44,687 nt of DNA. Source: Apostichopus leukothele (taxonomy: Eukaryota; Echinodermata; Holothuroidea; Aspidochirotida; Stichopodidae). The notes beneath the pieces are model-generated. The model had not been told where the DNA came from, did no database searches, and saw nothing but the letters and a program-made list of their open reading frames with translations. Below are positions 12,096-22,773 of this stretch, piece after piece; within the stretch, counting starts at the first letter, position 1; each line of letters begins with the position of its first letter. The translations under genes and the position numbers were made by a program. The DNA is taken from positions 3,593,937-3,638,623 of the forward strand of contig JAAAKB020000008.1 of NCBI GenBank assembly GCA_010014835.2, written 5' to 3'.

Positions 12096-12539
12096 TGTGG
12101 GTATAACTAATTCATATGATATTTATTTTGTAATATTAAATACTTTTTTTAAAAACAGACTATGATCCCCTGTATCTTTTCAACCCACTTACCCACCCAA
12201 ACTTTGGCAAGAAATCCTGTACATTACAGGGTTAAAAGCTTATGTGAAACTTGTTGCCTAAAACATTAACCGACTTTACTGTATCCACATCAAAAACCTG
12301 ATACAACTGAAGCTAACCAGTGCATGATGTCATGCAGTCCCTTCCGGAAATTACAAACACATATATGCATGAAAGCATTTCAATAATTGGCTGCATTCCA
12401 TGATAACACAATATACACTGGAATTGAATGCTGAACACATATTGGTGAAAACAAGTTGAAGAAAATGAGGCCGTTTGAAGTACTCTAATGGATGTATGAC
12501 GATGTGCATAAATGTTCTTTGTATAGAATACAGATGGAC
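12096..12539. other. Non-coding stretch, no gene seen
   Basis: This is AT-rich sequence without recognised exons or repeats. Confidence 0.5.
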
Positions 12540-12651
12540 ATTACAAAACTAAGTTAGAAGTTAGTTTTGTAATTTACTGACTCACAAGTTCATTATTTGT
12601 AGGGAATACAAATGGACATTACAAAACTAATTTAGAAGTTAGTTTTGTAAT
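12540..12651. repeat. Duplicated perfect 13-bp-stem hairpin
   Basis: ATTACAAAACTAA at 12540-12552 is followed by its exact inverse TTAGTTTTGTAAT at 12561-12573, with an 8-nt loop. The whole hairpin with flanks (GGACATT... and ...TTACTGACTCAC) recurs at 12618-12651. It could be a small mobile-element terminus or a cruciform-prone repeat. Confidence 0.9.
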
Positions 12652-12680
12652 TTACTGACTCACTTGTAAGTTGTAATTAA

Positions 12681-12723
12681 TTTAGTCTTTCCATGAAAAC
12701 AATGTTTCCTTGGAAAGACTAAA
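12681..12723. repeat. 12-bp inverted repeat
   Basis: TTTAGTCTTTCC (12681-12692) and GGAAAGACTAAA (12712-12723) are exact inverse complements around a 19-nt loop. They lie 30 bp after the duplicated hairpin. Confidence 0.9.
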
Positions 12724-14920
12724 GAGTGAATAGTTTATGGAACACAGCCAGGTAAACAGGATATTTGTAAACTGAAAACCTTGGCCATGAATTTAATAAA
12801 CATTATGTATGGAATAGCTCTCATTATGTTGTATTCAAAACGTGTCCAAACAATAAAAAGTCGAATTGTGCCTCTAAATAAAAATTGAAATTACAATCCA
12901 TGTTGACCAAGATGCAATATTTCTACACATGAGTTTTTTTGATAGCACCATCACACAAAAATTATGAACTATAACAAAGCTGCATATTTTACATTATTTA
13001 TAAAACTTTAGGTGAACCTCGTTTATATTACAATGCTTAAAAATATTTCCCCCATTTTTAATACATCCAAAGCAAAACATACCGTCATCCTTGTAAAAAA
13101 AACCATAAAAATACTGTCACCTGTTTTATCGAAAGACCAATCACCTCCAAAATTCAACCGCATAATGATTGAAAGACAATTCCTATCAGTGGTCCATCCT
13201 GACAGAATCATCAATGTTTAATCCCAATATAATCCCATTGTTTAATCCCAGGCATAGTCTACATCCAATGATGTTCACCACCAGTTTGAAAAGAAACAAA
13301 TAGTCTTTTCATACTATTAAATTGAACCATACAAGGATTGGAGTTGAATATTGGTTAGACTTTAATAACAATCTCATTTAAAAAATTTTAAGCTTCCTTT
13401 AAACTAACTACATTCTTTTTGTTCTTGAAGTAGTTATTATTTCACATCTTTTGAACTCTAACAAGTAACATAATCCAACAACTGAATGCCAATCCAATAC
13501 AAAAGCAAGAAACTGCTGCATAAGTCTTCTGAAAATGTTAGAACTATAACAAACAATGGTAAAACTATTACAACTACATTACAATTGATAACTCATTAAC
13601 ATGGATGTTAATTGAAGATTTAATTTTGGATTGAGACCTTTCATATATCTTTGGTTTTTATCTATTCAACTTTTAAACAAATAAAATAGCACTGTGTGTA
13701 GAAAGATAACTGCAATTGAAGAATTTTTTATTTTTTTTGGTGGTATTAAGAGCTGATTGTGAGGTGTTTCAGTGGATGTGAGCGATACCGAATTTTGTTT
13801 ACCTCGTTAAAATCAGGCATGGAACTCTCAGGCGTGCCAGTTCTTAGGAATTTACATCAGAAGAAACAGAGGTTTGTCACCAAGGTTGTAGATCGATAAA
13901 ACTGCTCACAAGAATTCAAGAATAGTATCATCAATTTGAGGGCAGCATTTAGGATGCCAGGGATGCTAAGCCCAGAAATGATCTTTTAGATCTCGTCAAT
14001 GGTTAAAAAATGAATATGTATAACTAAGTGTATACTACTGCGATCTCCCAAAAGAGAAGCTGTCTGTGAAGAGTATAAGCACCAAGGATATTACATTTTA
14101 TACTGCGCTTGTTATATTACCAGCTACATCGGCCAAAAAACATCAAATTAATATTCATACATTCTCCGCACCAACAGGGGAAAATTCTCAAAATTCCCTG
14201 AATTACATATTATGACAAACGATGCAAAAGTCCTTCTTTATTGTAAATGGATGGTTAAATTCCTTTTAGATACATTGTGGATTTGTATCCTTGAACGATG
14301 TAAAAATATACATTTCAATATGTTTCATGTAGACTCAACGCTGCCTAAATGTTGCATTCAATTTAAACCAATCACAAATTTTGAAACTTCCCTTTCAAAT
14401 TTATGCCGACTTTGAATGATGTGTGAAGCCACATGATACAAAGCAAGGCGAATGTCACAAAAATTTTCTCTGCTTGGAGTTCAAAGGATGCGATAAATAA
14501 ACTTGGTGCATTTTTCTACATAAATTGCAGTCTATTTGTTGACCCATCAACCATCAAGTTCCCATAAAATTGATGTTACAATAAACCTGGTTTTGTTTGT
14601 TCAGAGTATAAAAAAGTTAAAGCTATCACCATTAATGTTATTTGTCTGTCATTCATGTACACACACACATGTTTGATCCTAGGGCCGGTAAACAATTTCT
14701 AAAATTTACATCGAATCGATCATTTCTTCTATCTTTTCCATTACAAACCATACTATTGATTGGAAACAAATAAGAGCAGGGCAAGGTAAATCCCTTACGT
14801 ACATGTACAAACAAACAAACACTCCTGAGAAATATCAGATTTAAAACAATCTGTCTACTTTAAAACTCTTACCACAGAGGCAAGAAAACTGTAGACAAAC
14901 TGCTTAGCTACTGCAAGGAG
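12724..14920. other. Non-coding stretch, no gene seen
   Basis: This is AT-rich sequence with short CA and AAAC microsatellites near 14660 and 14810. The open frames at 13012-13221 and 14212-14415 lack coding character. Confidence 0.5.
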
Positions 14921-15113
14921 CTTGTGTGAGTATGTTTGTCCAGATACATGTTAGAGGGCCTGACGTTTCTATACTAACAGGATATTCTTCATATGCAAGA
15001 AGGCTGTGTGAGTATGTTTTTCCAGATACATATTAGAGGGCCTGACATTTCTATACTAACAGGATATTCTTCATATACATTTCCTGGTAGTTTAGAAATG
15101 TCAGGCCCTCTAA
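14921..15113. repeat. 82-bp direct duplication plus 21-bp foldback
   Basis: Two copies, 82 bp apart, run from GTGTGAGTATGTTT through CAGATACAT-TTAGAGGGCCTGAC to CTAACAGGATATTCTTCATAT. A third, inverted copy of the core TTAGAGGGCCTGACATTTCTA lies at 15093-15113. It pairs perfectly over 21 bp with 15033-15053, leaving a 39-nt loop. This looks like the terminus of a foldback or MITE-like element. Confidence 0.85.
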
Positions 15114-15626
15114 ATTTTATCTCCAGTTTACAAGTCAGTCAATAATATGCTGAATGTACAAAGTATGCTTGTACAACTACAATGAACATTCAACATACAG
15201 TACTTCCTTAGCCAGGTGCTTGTGCATTATCAAATGCTGTAATACAACCTCTGTATGCTTGACAATTCAATGGTACTATGTGGTTACCATAGTATACGCA
15301 CTACAACTGCCTGCAAGTTTTGGACCAATTTGATTTTCTGAAAGTGAAACCTCATAAATATTCACAGTTTGGCATAGATATAAGGGTATAAACTTACGGA
15401 AGTACTGTATATAGCCATGAACAAAAGAAGAGTGTTTACTACGGATCTTTGCAAGCTAAGTTTTGGATAATTGGGTGGAATTAGATACACCTTCTGATTC
15501 AGTTTATTATCATGCATTAAATGTATTTATTAATAGCATCCTCTTATACCATACTTCTTAATCCTGCTACTCCACATGCAACATTTACCGTTGATGTTAG
15601 GTAGTGTAAAATTCTAAACTGTTGCC
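15114..15626. other. Non-coding stretch, no gene seen
   Basis: AT-rich; nothing recognised. Confidence 0.5.
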
Positions 15627-15773
15627 ATGGCAACGAACTACCAATCAAAAGGACCAGAGACACTTCCTCATTCTCTGTCTGGCAATGTTACTGCTATTTC
15701 AGAAACTAATAAACATCTTTGCATCGTTCGGGCGGAGGATGAGGAGGAGGAAACATCACTGCACGAGATATGA
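15627..15773 (+). CDS. Candidate small ORF, 48 codons
   Basis: An ATG in a strong initiation context (TTGCCATGG) opens a frame to TGA at 15771. The product begins MATNYQSKGPETLPHSLSGN, has an acidic stretch AEDEEEETS and ends SLHEI. The composition (polar, acidic C-terminal half) looks more protein-like than neighbouring chance frames, and the region is locally richer in CpG. An in-frame TAA lies 12 bases upstream, so it is either a complete small ORF or a terminal exon using an acceptor I cannot see. No family was recognised. Confidence 0.25.
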   Translation: MATNYQSKGPETLPHSLSGNVTAISETNKHLCIVRAEDEEEETSLHEI

Positions 15774-17376
15774 AAAGAGAAATCATGTAAAGGATATTAC
15801 TCGCAGAGGCAGATATAAAAATTATCACATGACTGCATGCTTAATACAGCAAATGAAGAATTATGTCTGCTCTGTGTCAGCCTAATGGAGCATACTGCCA
15901 TGCAATCCACACCTTACAGACCTGTTTACAGCATGAGTTATGGCTTAACGACTCCTACTGATAGATAACTGACGTAAATCAATTATAACGAGCAAGAGGG
16001 AAATATATGTGAAACTCAATCCTTGATTTGTATTGATCTGGTCCTTCCTCAGAAGCTAACCAAATTCTCAAGCTATAAACAGCAGCAACATTTTCAGACA
16101 AGAAATGCTCTATGTAATCTACTGCAGTGAAGCTGAATGGTTTGTTGAAAAGACCTGCCTTTTTGTTAATTACGTAGAAGAAAATCCTGTTCAAACAAAT
16201 CTGCTGGGAATCTGTTTTTATTTCCAAAAGTGTTAACATGACTTGACATAAATATTGCAATTTTTTTGAGGGTAATGAATAATTTCATGAGAGTAAAGAA
16301 GTTTTCAGCTGTTAAATCAATTTTGCTGTGTCATTTGTTATAGGAAATTAAATGTCAATATTGAAATTGATAGAGATATTTACCAAACAATGAAGAATCA
16401 GTAGCCATTTGTCAAAGTTTTGCGTATTCCTTTAATCGGTAACTGCAGTATTTAGATTCATATAGATACTAACTAGACTAGAATTATGACTGAAGTATGC
16501 ATAACTCCTACACATATCAATGATACTTTCATTTGCTTCTAGTAGAGCTAAAACACTAACAATGAAACTAATTAATTTACAAAAACACCCAACTGCAAGG
16601 GGCAATAGCTCTACATCATAGGCAACTTTAGATAAAAAGTTGTTTACTAATAGTTAGAAACCAGTCAGTCGTTTTTGTATATAAAACATTTCACTGATAT
16701 AATATAATGCACATTGAAATGTATGTCCCCCAGCTGATGGTGATATTACACATAAAGCCATGTTTGCCTTGAACTTGGTTGAACAAACAGCTATTGTTGA
16801 GTTGTATCGCTGGTCTGTGTAATAACTATTACATGGCATGGTGAGGTCATACATCAATGGTAATGACTAAATGGTAAGGTTCTTACCCAATACAAAGTGA
16901 AGCTGTTAAACACACATCATTACAAGCAGGTAGTTATTACCTGAACAAAGGAACAACTCCCTGCTTGAACCAGTGTGACAGTGTAATATTATGTCCTTTA
17001 CTCTAAACTGGCAGAAACTGTGGAGATTCTAGTCTATAATTTCCTCACTAATAGGGAACTATTAAAGTTACACTATTACTGCTTTAGTGCCATTTTTTTT
17101 TGTAAATTCTATTTGAATCTGAACATGAAATTTCTAAACAAGAATTTCCTTGATACTGTTCAAATGGTGATAAAAGCATATTTCACTGTCTGGATGTAGG
17201 AGATCACACTACAAATCTTTTCAACTGACTCATCTCTCAAGTCGATATCACCAATCTTAGTATTATGACATGTGGGGACAAATTTCAACTTCTAAAAGCT
17301 TTCTGGCCGCATGTATTATACGTACAGTGAACCTGCCCCCTGCACCAACAGGCGCCTTTACACCAAATATAATATT
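15774..17376. other. Non-coding stretch, no gene seen
   Basis: This holds only short unsupported frames, for example minus 15979-16260. Confidence 0.5.
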
Positions 17377-17400
17377 GGGGGAGGGGGTGGGGCTAGGGGG
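17377..17400 (+). other. Potential G-quadruplex
   Basis: Four G runs of 5, 5, 4 and 5 bases are separated by loops A, T and CTA, which is a canonical tight G-quadruplex pattern. It lies about 240 bp past the 3' end of the unknown minus-strand gene. Confidence 0.6.
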
Positions 17401-17550
17401 ATGGTCCTACACTGTAACACTGGTTCAAACAAAGAGGTTACAATGCTAAATAAATCCATCAAACCTGGCCTAAATAAACTAACAACAGTGGAGAGATTAA
17501 ACCTTGCAAGAAGTAACGTTTTTTTTTTTTTTTAAATATATTTTTTTTAA

Positions 17551-17588
17551 GCCTTCGAAGAAGATTCTGCTAGGATCGAAACGTCAGG
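17551..17588 (+). ncRNA. Hammerhead-ribozyme-like motif, mutated copy
   Basis: GCCTTCGAAGAAG leads into GATTC-TGCTA-GGATC, which can form stem II with one G-U pair. Then comes GAAACGTC and AGG, which can pair with the upstream CCT as stem I. The order (stem I strand, C-GA-GA core, stem II, GAA, then GTC) follows a type I hammerhead. The conserved CUGANGA core reads TCGAAGA here, so this copy is probably inactive. Minimal hammerheads of this kind are known from Penelope-like retroelements. It is followed by CTTACTTTTACAC, shared with the copy at 25543-25583. Confidence 0.45.
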
Positions 17589-17636
17589 TTAACTTACTTT
17601 TACACAAGAAGTAATGTAGGCAAACCTTACCTTACC

Positions 17637-17845
17637 TCAGCACAGTATGTCGAATAGTCTGTAGATTCTCGACATAGCTCTGTCGTTCTGCTCGCAGCGG
17701 TACAGTCCATTACTCTTTGAGAAGAAGGTATCCACTACCAGGCAGATGTTATTGTGAGGCAGATCCAGGGAATCAGTCTGGGGGTCTTTCTTTTCACTAT
17801 CTATACCTGCCAGGTGGTAGACCACTAAAATAATCTCTGCACCAG
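17637..17845 (-). CDS. Unrecognised protein, terminal coding exon
   Basis: On the minus strand the exon follows acceptor CCTTTGCAG at 17846. Two bases complete a codon split with the exon at 18596-18808 (T|CT = Ser), then 68 codons run to TGA at 17637. The peptide has two hydrophobic, strand-like segments, GAEIILVVYHLAG and NNICLVVDTFFSKSNGLYRC, and ends MSRIYRLFDILC. That suggests the last strands and helix of an alpha/beta fold. I do not recognise the family. A perfect donor-like GAG|GTAAGG follows the stop by one base, so a 3'UTR intron or an alternative isoform is possible. The 3' flank runs into the hammerhead-like repeat on the opposite strand. Confidence 0.7.
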
Positions 17846-18039
17846 CTGCAAAGGAACAGAACAGATAAAAAACATGATATCAATGTTATGTAAACAAGTG
17901 TGTTGGCTATAACACATGTAGGAGATTGGACTGATGGTGGGTGTCTGATATTATGATTTGTAATGCTTAAAGTAGTTTACTGTGTTTTGGATTACTTGAG
18001 ATTGATTGTGCCCAGGTATGGTATTAGAGTTCTTATATT

Positions 18040-18140
18040 AGAATACATTAGAATTACATTACAATAAAATACATAAAATTACATTACAATAAATTACATG
18101 AAAATGATATGCAATACATTAGAATACATTAAAGCACCTT
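18040..18140. repeat. AT-rich degenerate tandem repeat
   Basis: Variants of ATTACATTACAATAAA and AATACATTAGAATACATT recur. It lies in the intron between the last two exons of the unknown minus-strand gene. Confidence 0.6.
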
Positions 18141-18595
18141 ATCAGGATCAATCCAAACAGCATTGAAAGAAAATCATTTTCTTCACACTTACAGTAAGTA
18201 TGACTAATATTTAGTGATGAGCTTTCACTTGTTTAGTAGTATCCTGTTGTACTGTAGTAGCACACTGTTATATTAATGCAATCCTATATAAGAATACAGT
18301 ACGGTAGGGAGAATGGTGGCCTTAACAGTTTAATTTCAAACCACCCAGCATCTCTTATCTGAAGAGCAACTATCAGGAATATTGAAGTACTAAAAGAGCT
18401 TTTAAGTAGGGGACAGCAGGTGTTGCTTTTTAATTGATGGGCCTGGACCCAATCAGATGCTCTCTGGATACACTGCTGATACATAAAGCCCCTTTGTTTT
18501 GGCTGTACACACTGGAACCATAATAAGGCACTAAGGCATTGTCAATAAAAATGTTAGCAATGGTAATTTCTTGTATGTTAGGTAATGATACTCAC

Positions 18596-18808
18596 AGCTA
18601 ATCCCTAAGAGAGTTTTCTTTATGTCAAGGAGATGATTAGTGGAGGTTGCTTGACATAGAACTAAAGTAATTTGATTATTATCTTTGCCCTCTTGCCAGT
18701 CATTGAGAACCAGGTCAACACACTTTGTGGACATGTAGGACTTTAATCTGGCCTGCATAGTTTCATCACAATCGTGGAATTTGCCTCTACACTTCAACAG
18801 ACAGGATA
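18596..18808 (-). CDS. Unrecognised protein, internal exon
   Basis: The 213-bp exon follows a good acceptor (CATTCTCCTACAG) and precedes a strong donor (AGCT|GTGAGT). It enters after one base and leaves after one base. That is compatible with both the coiled-coil exon upstream (G|TA = Val) and the terminal exon downstream. The peptide begins SCLLKCRGKFHDCDETMQ, continues KSYMSTKCVDLVLNDWQEGK and has a beta-strand-like NQITLVLCQATSTNHLLDIK. Together with the terminal exon it forms one domain of about 140 residues, cysteine-bearing and probably alpha/beta. No catalytic motif or known family is visible to me. Confidence 0.75.
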
Positions 18809-19094
18809 CTGTAGGAGAATGAAAAAAAATATGTAAACAAGTTATAAATCATTCAGATATGGGTGTCAGCAAAACTCGGGCAAGTTCAATTCTTGGGAAA
18901 TTTGTAATAGGCAGTAAATACAGTTCTAAGTAAACTATGAGCGATGGGGAGGCCAGACAGTGAATAAATAAGACTTGCTTATCAAACAGCAGTCATTGAG
19001 AGAAAGATTATGATTAAATATGCTGAACCTTCAAAACTTGGGACACATGACAACCTTAGAGGCAAAGCATGGGAGAGGGATAGGTAATGGAATA

Positions 19095-19115
19095 GGGGAA
19101 GGGGAGGGGGGGGGG
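19095..19115 (+). other. Potential G-quadruplex in intron
   Basis: G-rich run with blocks of 4, 4 and about 10 G separated by AA and A. It lies in the intron upstream of the 18596-18808 exon. Confidence 0.5.
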
Positions 19116-20283
19116 AGAGGAGAGCAGGACAGGCAGGGATGGGGAAAGGGTCCATTCCTTGATTTTTAAAGGAAATTGTTTTGTCTGGAAAGTTTATTCT
19201 GTTAAAAGTCCATCCAAGTAACGGTATTCAATTCCATTTCTCGATATCAAATTACGTCAGGAACATTGAATAATGTGACTTCGATCAAATCTTTTCATAC
19301 TGTCGCCCTAGTTCCCCAAAACAGACTATTGCTTGGGTTATCTCCATTTCAAACTTAAAAAGCTTTCAATAATTTGAATCAGAAATTTGCAGATACAGGA
19401 ATGAATTTTGGTAGTGTCTGTCATTTTAAAACATTTTCAATGAGTGTCTAAAACTAATGCAGTTCATTATATAGCAAGAATAGTCAAGTTTCATTTCCAA
19501 TTATTAAGAAAGTGTTGTCCATTTTGATGATTCCAAATTTGCTGTCTGAACGTGATTTTAATGATAGGAAAAATGTAGTCTGAACTAAGAAATGTTTAGA
19601 ACTGATTGTAATCACAAACTGGGTAATATTATATAAGATGGCTAAATTTGTAAGGGTGTGTTGGTTTGCTCAGAATCTAACTTTTAATAATATTATCTCT
19701 GAAGATTTGCTAAAATTGTTGAAATTTGGGGACCAACTCATATGGCCTGTCATGGTCAAGACAGGAGTGGGAAAATATCAGTACATCTGAAGATGAATTT
19801 TTTCTGAAGCCTGCTCTCAGGTGGCAGGGTATTAAGCAATGAACAGTTAATTTATCTTCCAAGAGAATGCAACTTCTCATCAACAAGTGGATTAAATTAA
19901 CATGCATATATATACTATTTAAACCTTTTGAACACAATCAATTCTCTACATGCAGCTGCATACACATATTAAGAATCATCTGCTTTGGTACTGGTACAAG
20001 GGTTACAACAGTTCACAAAGCATGGATGTTCCCCTACGAAGAGGTTTCAATATCAACCAGAATATTTATCACATTTTCATATAAGTCTCAAGGAGGGCCA
20101 GATACTCAAGTTAAATAATAAATAACTTTCATACGGGTTGATAAACTTGGTACAAACTGCGGCCAAAAGAAGCATGTATCTATGGCATCAAATGTCATTG
20201 AAAGAAGATCTTGCTCAAATTTAGCAACAATAATAAATGTCAAACCAATTTTTGGAACAAAAGATTTTATCTTATTACATTAC

Positions 20284-20356
20284 CTAATCTGGGGTTAGGC
20301 CGCAGAACAGAAAGACTTTGTTGCAGCTGTTGAAATTTATCGGACATTCTGAACAT
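20284..20356 (-). CDS. Candidate alternative first coding exon of the unknown gene
   Basis: An ATG at 20356 starts MFRMSDKFQQLQQ..., a Gln-rich peptide of 24 codons ending ...LRPNPRL and one extra base before a donor-like TTAG|GTAATG. The phase matches the next exon at 18808 exactly (G|TA = Val). This would give a short isoform that lacks the coiled coil and keeps the orphan domain. An alternative reading is an internal exon starting at 20347 after TCATGTTCAG, but that phase does not fit the coiled-coil exon. A promoter was not identified. Confidence 0.35.
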
Positions 20357-22171
20357 GATAGAAACATTTCAGGCCAGTGAAAACCAATTCTCAAGAATCT
20401 TCTTCATTTCCTTTGATACCCTGGCTAGTACTATTGAATATGGCTTTGATGAGGAGTTCTTAATTAGGCACCTGTAAGACCTCTCAGTGAGTAAAAAGCC
20501 ATTGATGGTGGCAGTCAAATATTTGTTTTAGCACCTGTAGGTGAAAATTACTTGATTTTCTAGCATATATCTTGGGGGCAATTCTGATGACCTTTGACTT
20601 GTTGATATCAGTATAAAGCCCCTCATACTTACTGTATGTACATGAAAGATGTTAAGTAGTTAGTCCTTCCTGTAACTATAACTGAAGGGCATGGTTCTTC
20701 CTTAATTACATAAACAGTTTAAGTTTACACATGTACCTTAAATATGATAACCATGCTTGTACAGTGCTCATCAGCTCTACGTGATGTAGATATATTCAAC
20801 ATACTTCATTTACTAATCACACACACACACAGTATAAAATGTGTTGTCAAAATATCAACAAAAGATATACCGTATGTACACTACTGTATGAACACTACTG
20901 TAGATGAAAAAACTTGAAAACTGCATTTTGGTTTTATTACTATAGTACACATCAGGTACGGTACATATGAGCTTAGAGATATACCCATACTTTTTATGTA
21001 ACGTAGTTTAAATCACCTTAGCCAAGGACATTTCTAATTCTGTTCATTTGGCCATGTGATGCTTGTACTTCATTAGTTAACTAACATCTAGAGCTATAAC
21101 ATGCTATATTATACATTGTTTGTAACAACAGCTCTCTGTGTTTCCTGGCAACAATCCCACAACAGACTGGGGCACCTCTGGTATGTGTAACATACATACA
21201 TGTATATACAGATATGTATAGTACATCCTGATATAGCTAATTTATTCACTGTATGATGCATCAGTAATATGATATGGGAACTTGTTAACAGATCAATATT
21301 GATTTCACCATTGCTACAGTCACATCTGTTTCGAACGATGCACTCAGAGAAATCTCTCGCATCGTGGAGAGCTCTGTACCGAGTCAAATTATTGTGATTG
21401 GTGATAACAATAATTATGCAGTTGTCATAGCAACTAAAACTTATATAATCAATTAAATTTACACTCTTTTATGCATTTTTAGCATCACAATTTTTACACA
21501 AAAAACAAGTTTACCAGATGTCACATATATACTTTTAATTAGTAACAAATATGTCAAGTTACACATGGCTAGCAATAATTGAAACTTTCTTCGGTATAGT
21601 CAGGATTTAGCGGAGCAATTATATTGGTTGATCTGAATATATTTTAGAATTGTAAACTTTCCTTGGGATCTTTTAGTTGCATTTGATGAGCTGTCACTTT
21701 GTACTGTTAATGTTCAAGTCACATCAAACTGCACATATATATTTACGTTCATATTCAGCAATCAACATGTACAGTATTTGAAGTAGCTGGGTGCCTTTCA
21801 TAATTCAACCCCAATACTAAACAGAAGCACAATCGAGTTGCTAAAGTTTATTCTCTGTTATATCTGTAAATCAGGCCCAACTAGACACAATTAGCCAGCA
21901 GTCAGACTCAACAGTTTATTAACACCTCTTCAGCGGTGATTCACAGATATATTCAAGGCTGAGCAGCCTACTGTATGTACAGTACCACTGCAATGAATAC
22001 TGTAGGTCTACTGTATGTTAACAGTTGACACAGCTGCAGGCTTTCTCAAGACGCATACATGTACACATAATTTACAGCGTTAATACAGCAAACTAAGAAA
22101 ATAATTTCCACTGAATCACACCTGATTGCAAAGGATATTAAAGGGCTAAAGTAACCAGCTGCTACAACTAG
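20357..22171. other. Intron of the unknown minus-strand gene
   Basis: This is AT-rich, with short CA runs near 20818-20830 and a dense cluster of TACTGTA/TACAGTA words at 20.6-22.0 kb. A CpG-containing segment at about 21230-21375 is open in two minus frames but has no clear donor. No secure exon. Confidence 0.5.
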
Positions 22172-22773
22172 AGTCATGTTTGTAATTTACCTGTAAAAAG
22201 GCTAGTACCACTGGGTCCTACAGTCATGTTTGTAATTTACCTGTAACGAGGCTAGTACCGCTAGGTCCTAGAGTCATGTATGTAATTTACCTGTTACGAG
22301 GCTAGAACCACTGGGTCCTAGAGTCATGTATGTAATTTACCTGTTACAAGGCTAGTACCACTGGGTCCTAGAGTCATGTATGTAACTTACCTGTTACGAG
22401 GCTAGTACCGCTAGTTCCTAGAGTCATACATGTATGTAATTTACCTGTAACTAGGCTAGTACCACTAGGTCCTAGAGTCATGTATGTAATTTACCTGTTA
22501 CTAGGCTAGTACCGCTGGGTCCTAGAGTCATGTATATAATTTACCTGTTACTAGGCTAGTACCGCTGGGTCCTAGAGTCATGTATGTAATTTACCTGTTA
22601 CTAGGCTAGTACCGCTAGGTCCTAGAGTCATGTATGTAATTTACCTGTTACTAGGCTAGTCCCGCTAGGTCCTAGCGTCATGTAAGTAATTTACCTGTAA
22701 CAAGGCTAATACCGCTAGGTCCTAGAGTCATGTATGTTATTTACCTGTTACTAGGCTAGTACCGCTGGGTCCT
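22172..22773 (-). repeat. 50-bp minisatellite made of exon end plus splice donor, 12 copies
   Basis: Twelve near-identical units lie at an exact 50-bp period, broken only by a 5-bp insertion near 22430. On the minus strand each unit is 27 nt matching the last codons of the coiled-coil exon (GPSGTSLVT plus one base), then GTAAATTACATAC (the donor), then ACTCTAG. The copy nearest 22745 is the real exon end. GTAA is intact in all units. The 27-nt segment has no stop in any copy, and most substitutions fall at third codon positions. Confidence 0.95.

Noticed and set aside
22172-22773. CRISPR-like regular array
   Set aside because: Units are contiguous 50-bp repeats with no unique spacers, in a eukaryotic intron.
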